Positions 7,245 to 10,062 of a stretch of DNA of 10,062 nt are shown here, one piece after another (positions within the stretch are counted from its first letter, which is position 1; the number at the start of each line of letters is the position of its first letter). The notes below the pieces were generated by a model. It had not been told where the DNA came from and searched no databases. It saw nothing but the letters and a program-made list of their open reading frames with translations. Position numbers and translations under genes: made by a program. This stretch comes from an uncultured Oscillospiraceae bacterium (GTDB taxonomy: Bacteria > Bacillota > Clostridia > Oscillospirales > Oscillospiraceae). The stretch is from assembly GCA_934591725.1 (NCBI GenBank), contig CAKTPR010000080.1, positions 1 to 10,062 of the forward strand. The letters are read 5' to 3'.

Positions 7245-8444
7245 TTGAAGCTTTCATCAAAAATGGAGCTCTGCGGCCTTTCCCCCATGCGTAAATTCGC
7301 AAGCTATGCGACAAAGGCCGAAGAACGCGGTATTAAAATTTATCATCTGAACATCGGCCAGCCCGACGTTAAAACGCCTGACGTATTTTTCAAAGCGCTC
7401 CGAGATTTCACCGAGCCCGTGCTCGCCTACGCGCCGTCCGTCGGTGTGCCCAAGTTCCTTGACGCGGTGCAGCATTACTACTCCAGCATAGGCGTAGAGC
7501 TTGAACACAGCCAGATCCTGCCGACCACCGGCGGCAGTGAGGCACTGCAGCTGACGATGGCCTGCCTGCTCGACGACGGCGACGAGATCATCATTCCGGA
7601 GCCTTTCTATCCGAACTACCATACCTCCGTCACCCTCGCGGGCGCGACTATCCGCCCCGTGCCGACCGACCCCGAGGAGGGCTATTTCTACGCCGACCGC
7701 GAGAGGATAGAATCGCGCATAAACGAGCACACCCGTGCCATAATGATAACGAACCCCGGCAACCCGACCGGCAACGTGCTCACTCCGGAGCAGCTGCACC
7801 TGATGCTCGACATAGCGAAGGAGCATGACCTCTTCATCGTCTGCGACGAGGTGTACAGAGAGTTCACCTACGGCGGCGAGCACCTCACGAGCGCATTGCA
7901 GTACAAGGGCTACGAGGACAACGTCATCGTTATCGACTCGATATCCAAGCGCTTCTCCGCATGCGGCGCGCGCGTCGGCATGGTCATCTCGAAGAACAAG
8001 GACTTCATGGCTCAGGCGCTCAAATGGTGCCAGTGCCGCCTGTGCTCGGCAACGGTCGAGCAGGTCGCCGCGGCTGAGCTCTACACGCTCGACCCCAGCT
8101 ACTTCGACGCCGTGCGCGACGAGTACCGCCACCGCCGCGACACGCTTGTCTCCAAGCTGCACGAGATCCCCGGCGTCGTCTGCGAGACGCCGAGAGGCGC
8201 GTTCTACGCGATGGTGTCCCTGCCGATAGACGATGCGGATAAGTTCCAGCTGTTCCTGCTCAATGAGTTCGACGACAACAAGGAGACCGTGCTCATGGCC
8301 TGCGGCGAGCCGTTCTACGCAACGCCCGGCAAGGGCCTCAACGAGGTGCGCATGGCCTACACCATAAACGCCGAGGACATCTCCCGCGCGATAGATATTC
8401 TCGCTGTCGCAATAAAGGCGTACAACGAGAAGTACGGAAAGTAA
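7245..8444 (+). CDS. Class I/II pyridoxal-phosphate-dependent aminotransferase
   Basis: This is a fold-type I PLP aminotransferase of the aspartate/aromatic aminotransferase group, a cytoplasmic enzyme moving an amino group between an amino acid and a 2-oxoacid. Visible hallmarks are the phosphate-loop GGSEA (96-100), NPGNPTG (170-176, N170), CDEVY (D201, Y204) for the pyridine ring, the Schiff-base lysine in SISKRFSACGARVG (K235, with R243 for the phosphate), and the substrate-carboxylate arginine in NEVRMAY (R369). Length is 399 aa, normal for the family. The start is taken at TTG 7245 because AAAGGAG (7229-7235) lies about 9 nt upstream; an ATG at 7263 has no such site, and the frame is open further upstream without a ribosome binding site. 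It is a single-gene unit, divergent from addBA and ending in a strong terminator. The SKRFSACG variant gives no firm substrate; an aspartate- or aromatic-type specificity is only a guess. Confidence 0.93.
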   Translation: MKLSSKMELCGLSPMRKFASYATKAEERGIKIYHLNIGQPDVKTPDVFFKALRDFTEPVLAYAPSVGVPKFLDAVQHYYSSIGVELEHSQILPTTGGSEALQLTMACLLDDGDEIIIPEPFYPNYHTSVTLAGATIRPVPTDPEEGYFYADRERIESRINEHTRAIMITNPGNPTGNVLTPEQLHLMLDIAKEHDLFIVCDEVYREFTYGGEHLTSALQYKGYEDNVIVIDSISKRFSACGARVGMVISKNKDFMAQALKWCQCRLCSATVEQVAAAELYTLDPSYFDAVRDEYRHRRDTLVSKLHEIPGVVCETPRGAFYAMVSLPIDDADKFQLFLLNEFDDNKETVLMACGEPFYATPGKGLNEVRMAYTINAEDISRAIDILAVAIKAYNEKYGK

Positions 8445-8457
8445 ACGAATAGATAAG

Positions 8458-8499
8458 CCCACATCGCCGCTCCGGATCGGGGCGGCGATGTGGGTTTTT
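8458..8499 (+). terminator. Intrinsic terminator of the aminotransferase gene
   Basis: A perfect 13-bp stem, CCCACATCGCCGC (8458-8470) with GCGGCGATGTGGG (8482-8494), closes an 11-nt loop and is followed by TTTTT (8495-8499). It begins 13 nt after the TAA stop. On the opposite strand the exit is CTTATCTATT, so it is a poor terminator for transcripts arriving from the truncated ligase gene. Confidence 0.93.
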
Positions 8500-8504
8500 G
8501 TGCG

Positions 8505-9482
8505 GCCCGCGCACAGATATATAAAATGCTTATACGCTTCCGCGCGCGGCTGCTTATTCATCAGGTAGTCCAGCAGCCCCATTGCCGTTACAAGGAAGTT
8601 TGGCTTATACTTCAAAATGTGGCGGCGGAACAGCTCAAAATCATACATCGGTTCGAGCATGACAACGATTCCAAACGCAAGCGGCGTCAGCATCGTCACG
8701 CTTATCCCGGTGGAGAACCAGATGGGGATCTGTGCAAAATAAATATCCTGCCGCTTAAAGCCGAAGCCGCCATTTTCGTATTCGCATATCGTGGCGTTAA
8801 TACCGTCGTTGGTGAGCTGGATGCCCTTTGACGCACCGGTCGTACCGGAGGAAAAGACCATGATGGCAGGCTTCTGCTTTTCATAGGGTGCGGTTTCATA
8901 TGCAGTTCCCTGCCCCTGACGGATGAACGTGTTCCAGCTTATCGTTCCTGGGATCGGCTTCGCTTTCTTTGCCAGACGCGCAAGTGCTCCAAGCGAATTG
9001 ACTGCTGGGCAGGTGACTACGTGTCTGACAGAGGTCTTGGGGAGCACATTCTGCACGACGGGATAGAGCTCGTTGACCGCGAGCAGAACATCCGCCTCCA
9101 TCTCGTTGACGCGCTCCGTCAGCTGCGCTTCGCTGAAAGTGGGGTTGAGCATCCCCACGTTTGCGCCGAGCTTGTTGAGGGCAAGGATCGTATAGATCGC
9201 TTCCGGGACGGCAGGCATACAGACCGCGGCATTGTCGCCGTTCTTCACGCCTAAATGCGCCAACGCTCTGGCAGTCCTGTCAACTTCAGAAAAGAGCTTT
9301 CCATAGGATATCTTCTTTCCGAAGTAGAGCAGCGCCGTGTCGTCAGGATGAGCTTTGTTGCGCTCATAGATGTTTTTCCACACGGTACACGCCGGCAGTG
9401 GGGCGCGGCGGGCGGCCTCGGAATAATACTGCTGCCACGGTTTGTCGATGGACGGATAGCCCGTCAGTTCTCTCTCGTTCAT
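8505..9482 (-). pseudogene. 3'-truncated AMP-binding acyl-adenylate/acyl-CoA synthetase (ANL superfamily)
   Basis: About 326 codons of an adenylate-forming enzyme are present: an N-terminus containing TGYPSIDKPWQQYY, a long N-terminal domain, and the P-loop-like A3 motif FSSGTTGASKG (210-220). Intact relatives activate a carboxylic acid as acyl-AMP and usually pass it to CoA or a carrier protein. Here homology-like sequence stops at about YLCAG (residue 326), where the family continues into the A4-A8 core motifs and the C-terminal lid; all are missing. Beyond 8505 the frame runs through the aminotransferase terminator and the antisense strand of the aminotransferase to a stop at 7257, which is not real protein. 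The start is taken at ATG 9482, with GGAG 9 nt upstream; the ATG at 9497 lacks a ribosome binding site. No internal stop or frameshift is seen before the break. A truncated product would lack the lysine and lid needed for adenylation. Composition is less GC-rich than addAB. Confidence 0.82.
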
Positions 9483-9510
9483 TCTCTCTGACTCCATTAC
9501 TATTTAATAA

Positions 9511-9550
9511 AGCACCGGCTCGGGTAAGCTCCACCGCCGGTGCTGTTTTT
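9511..9550. terminator. Leader hairpin between the ligase promoter and its start (possible attenuator or plus-strand terminator)
   Basis: AGCACCGGC (9511-9519) pairs perfectly with GCCGGTGCT (9536-9544) around a 16-nt loop. On the plus strand GTTTTT follows (9545-9550), the form of an intrinsic terminator, although no plus-strand gene ends here. On the minus strand TTTATTAAATAG follows, a weaker U-rich tail, and the hairpin lies in the untranslated leader of the ligase gene just before ATG 9497. It may attenuate ligase transcription, block antisense transcription into the XRE gene, or both. Confidence 0.6.
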
Positions 9551-9553
9551 GCA

Positions 9554-9595
9554 GATTAACCCTTTTGAGATAATTATAACTCAAAAGAGTTAATC
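9554..9595. promoter_or_regulatory. Operator-like dyad between the divergent ligase and XRE genes
   Basis: GATTAACCCTTTTGAG (9554-9569) and CTCAAAAGAGTTAATC (9580-9595) are complementary at 15 of 16 positions around the AT-rich spacer ATAATTATAA. The dyad covers the -10 box and spacer of the minus-strand ligase promoter and lies about 50 nt before the XRE gene. Such symmetry next to a small Cro/CI-type regulator is the usual form of an autoregulatory operator; that the XRE protein binds here is inference. Confidence 0.68.
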
Positions 9596-9602
9596 ATTTC
9601 AA
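9573..9602 (-). promoter_or_regulatory. Promoter of the truncated ligase gene
   Basis: On the minus strand TTGAAA (9602-9597) and a perfect TATAAT (9578-9573) are separated by 18 nt, giving a leader of roughly 85 nt to ATG 9482. The -10 box lies in the spacer of the 9554-9595 dyad, so a protein bound there would be expected to block it. Confidence 0.65.
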
Positions 9603-9646
9603 GTTCTTTTGTTTATGCTCTTTCTAAAAAGGAGGGCATAAGCGAT

Positions 9647-9889
9647 ATGAATATCGGAGAGGCCGTCAGGGAACGGATCATCGAATTATGCAGAGAACGG
9701 GACATTTCCATCAACAAGCTGTGCAGCATGAGCGGCGTCACGCAATCGACCGTCAACAACATTGTAAGCGGGCGCAACAACAGCGCGACGATCTCCACCA
9801 TTAAAAAGCTGTGCGACGGGCTCGGAATAACGATACAGGATTTTTTCAACGCGAGCCTGTTCATGGATCTGGATCAGGAAGTGGAATAG
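9647..9889 (+). CDS. Small XRE-family (Cro/CI-type) helix-turn-helix regulator
   Basis: An 80-aa protein that is almost entirely one Cro/CI-type DNA-binding domain. A leading helix (about 3-17) is followed by the helix-turn-helix, SINKLCSMSG (21-30) and TQSTVNNIVSG (32-42) as recognition helix, then ATISTIKKLCDGLGITIQDFF (47-67), the characteristic last helices of the fold. There is no sensor, peptidase or membrane segment, so it is a bare DNA-binding protein, probably dimeric. The ATG is preceded by AAGGAGGG (9629-9636) about 10 nt upstream. It is transcribed away from the truncated ligase gene, with the 9554-9595 dyad between them, and ends in a terminator of its own. It may repress itself and the ligase; a toxin-antitoxin or phage-derived origin is possible, but no partner gene is visible. 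Confidence 0.92.
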   Translation: MNIGEAVRERIIELCRERDISINKLCSMSGVTQSTVNNIVSGRNNSATISTIKKLCDGLGITIQDFFNASLFMDLDQEVE

Positions 9890-9895
9890 ATATAG

Positions 9896-9931
9896 AAAAA
9901 AAGTGACTGCATGATATGCAGCCACTTTTTT
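9896..9931. terminator. Bidirectional intrinsic terminator after the XRE gene
   Basis: The sequence folds as A-run-GTG / CTGCAT, loop GAT, ATGCAG / CAC-T-run, with a single A-C mismatch: left side 9896-9912, right side 9916-9931. The plus strand ends in TTTTTT, and the minus strand ends in a run of seven T, so it can stop transcripts from both sides. It starts 7 nt after the XRE stop and fits a convergent gene end at 9968. Confidence 0.88.
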
Positions 9932-9967
9932 AAGGTTCGGGGGATTTATCCCCGCAGGCGCGATGCC

Positions 9968-10062
9968 TTATCTCACGCCGGCGGTGGAGAAAACGCTCTG
10001 CGCTGCGGCAAAGGCAGCGTCGCTCCAGGGATATGCGCAGTCGGTGCTGCCGGACTCATCGA
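9968..10062 (-). CDS. Probable 3' end of an unidentified gene entering from the right edge
   Basis: A minus-strand frame is open from the window edge to a TAA at 9970-9968, giving about 31 residues that end in AQSVFSTAGVR. Third codon positions are mostly G or C, as in the neighbouring genes, and the bidirectional terminator 37 nt further on is placed as expected for a gene ending here. I do not recognise the tail. The plus strand is also open from an ATG at 9964, but it has no promoter room (only 32 nt after the terminator) and no good ribosome binding site, so the minus reading is preferred with modest confidence. Confidence 0.45.
   Translation of the reverse strand, partial: DESGSTDCAYPWSDAAFAAAQSVFSTAGVR

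Noticed and set aside
8490..8831. 113-codon plus-strand frame opposite the truncated ligase
   Set aside because: Begins in the terminator T-tract and is antisense to ligase sequence with the recognisable A3 motif region.
9686..9925. Minus-strand frames opposite the XRE gene
   Set aside because: The sense strand encodes a clean helix-turn-helix protein with ribosome site and terminator; the antisense frames have neither.
9964..10062. Plus-strand frame starting MPYLTPAVEK at the right edge
   Set aside because: Open, but only 32 nt follow the terminator, with no promoter and no good ribosome site; the minus-strand gene end fits the context better.
1..10062. CRISPR array, tRNA/rRNA gene, transposase, or a novel multi-gene defence system
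   Set aside because: No regularly spaced repeats, no structural RNA hallmarks, no transposase motifs, and the only unexplained cluster is a broken ligase with one small regulator.

Overview
The window is GC-rich bacterial DNA with Gram-positive (Clostridia-like, probably Oscillospirales or a related gut Firmicute) character. The reasons are the AddAB helicase-nuclease pair in place of RecBCD, strong GGAGG-type ribosome binding sites, TTG starts, and a truncated adenylating enzyme whose N-terminus resembles those seen in gut Clostridia. The taxonomic placement is inference from gene content; no marker gene is present.

Layout. Positions 1-56 (minus) hold the first 18 codons of a gene that leaves the window; its N-terminus resembles a MurT-type Mur ligase, but too little is visible to be sure. 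Positions 57-207 are non-coding and contain a perfect 22-bp inverted repeat overlapping a second hairpin. Positions 208-7045 (minus) are the addB-addA operon: addB (TTG start) runs into addA with an 8-nt stop/start overlap, so the two subunits are probably translationally coupled. Positions 7046-7244 are a divergent promoter region. Positions 7245-8444 (plus) encode a class I PLP-dependent aminotransferase, which ends in a strong intrinsic terminator at 8458-8499.

From about 8500 the character changes: base composition becomes visibly less GC-rich. An AMP-binding (ANL superfamily) acyl-adenylate/acyl-CoA synthetase on the minus strand (start 9482) loses its 3' half immediately beside the aminotransferase terminator, so it is a truncated gene. 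It is divergent from a small XRE-type repressor-like gene (9647-9889, plus). The 150-bp gap between them holds a 16-bp-arm dyad (9554-9595) overlapping a good minus-strand promoter, an arrangement expected of an operator for the XRE protein. A bidirectional terminator (9896-9931) follows, and the 3' end of a further minus-strand gene probably enters from the right edge.

Functionally, addBA (double-strand-break end resection for RecA) and the aminotransferase are housekeeping genes. The right-hand 1.5 kb is an accessory segment with one broken enzyme gene and its likely regulator. I see no CRISPR array, tRNA, rRNA, transposase or recognisable defence cassette, and no convincing new multi-gene system. 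The most interesting items are the truncation junction, the operator-like dyad and the double hairpin beside addA.
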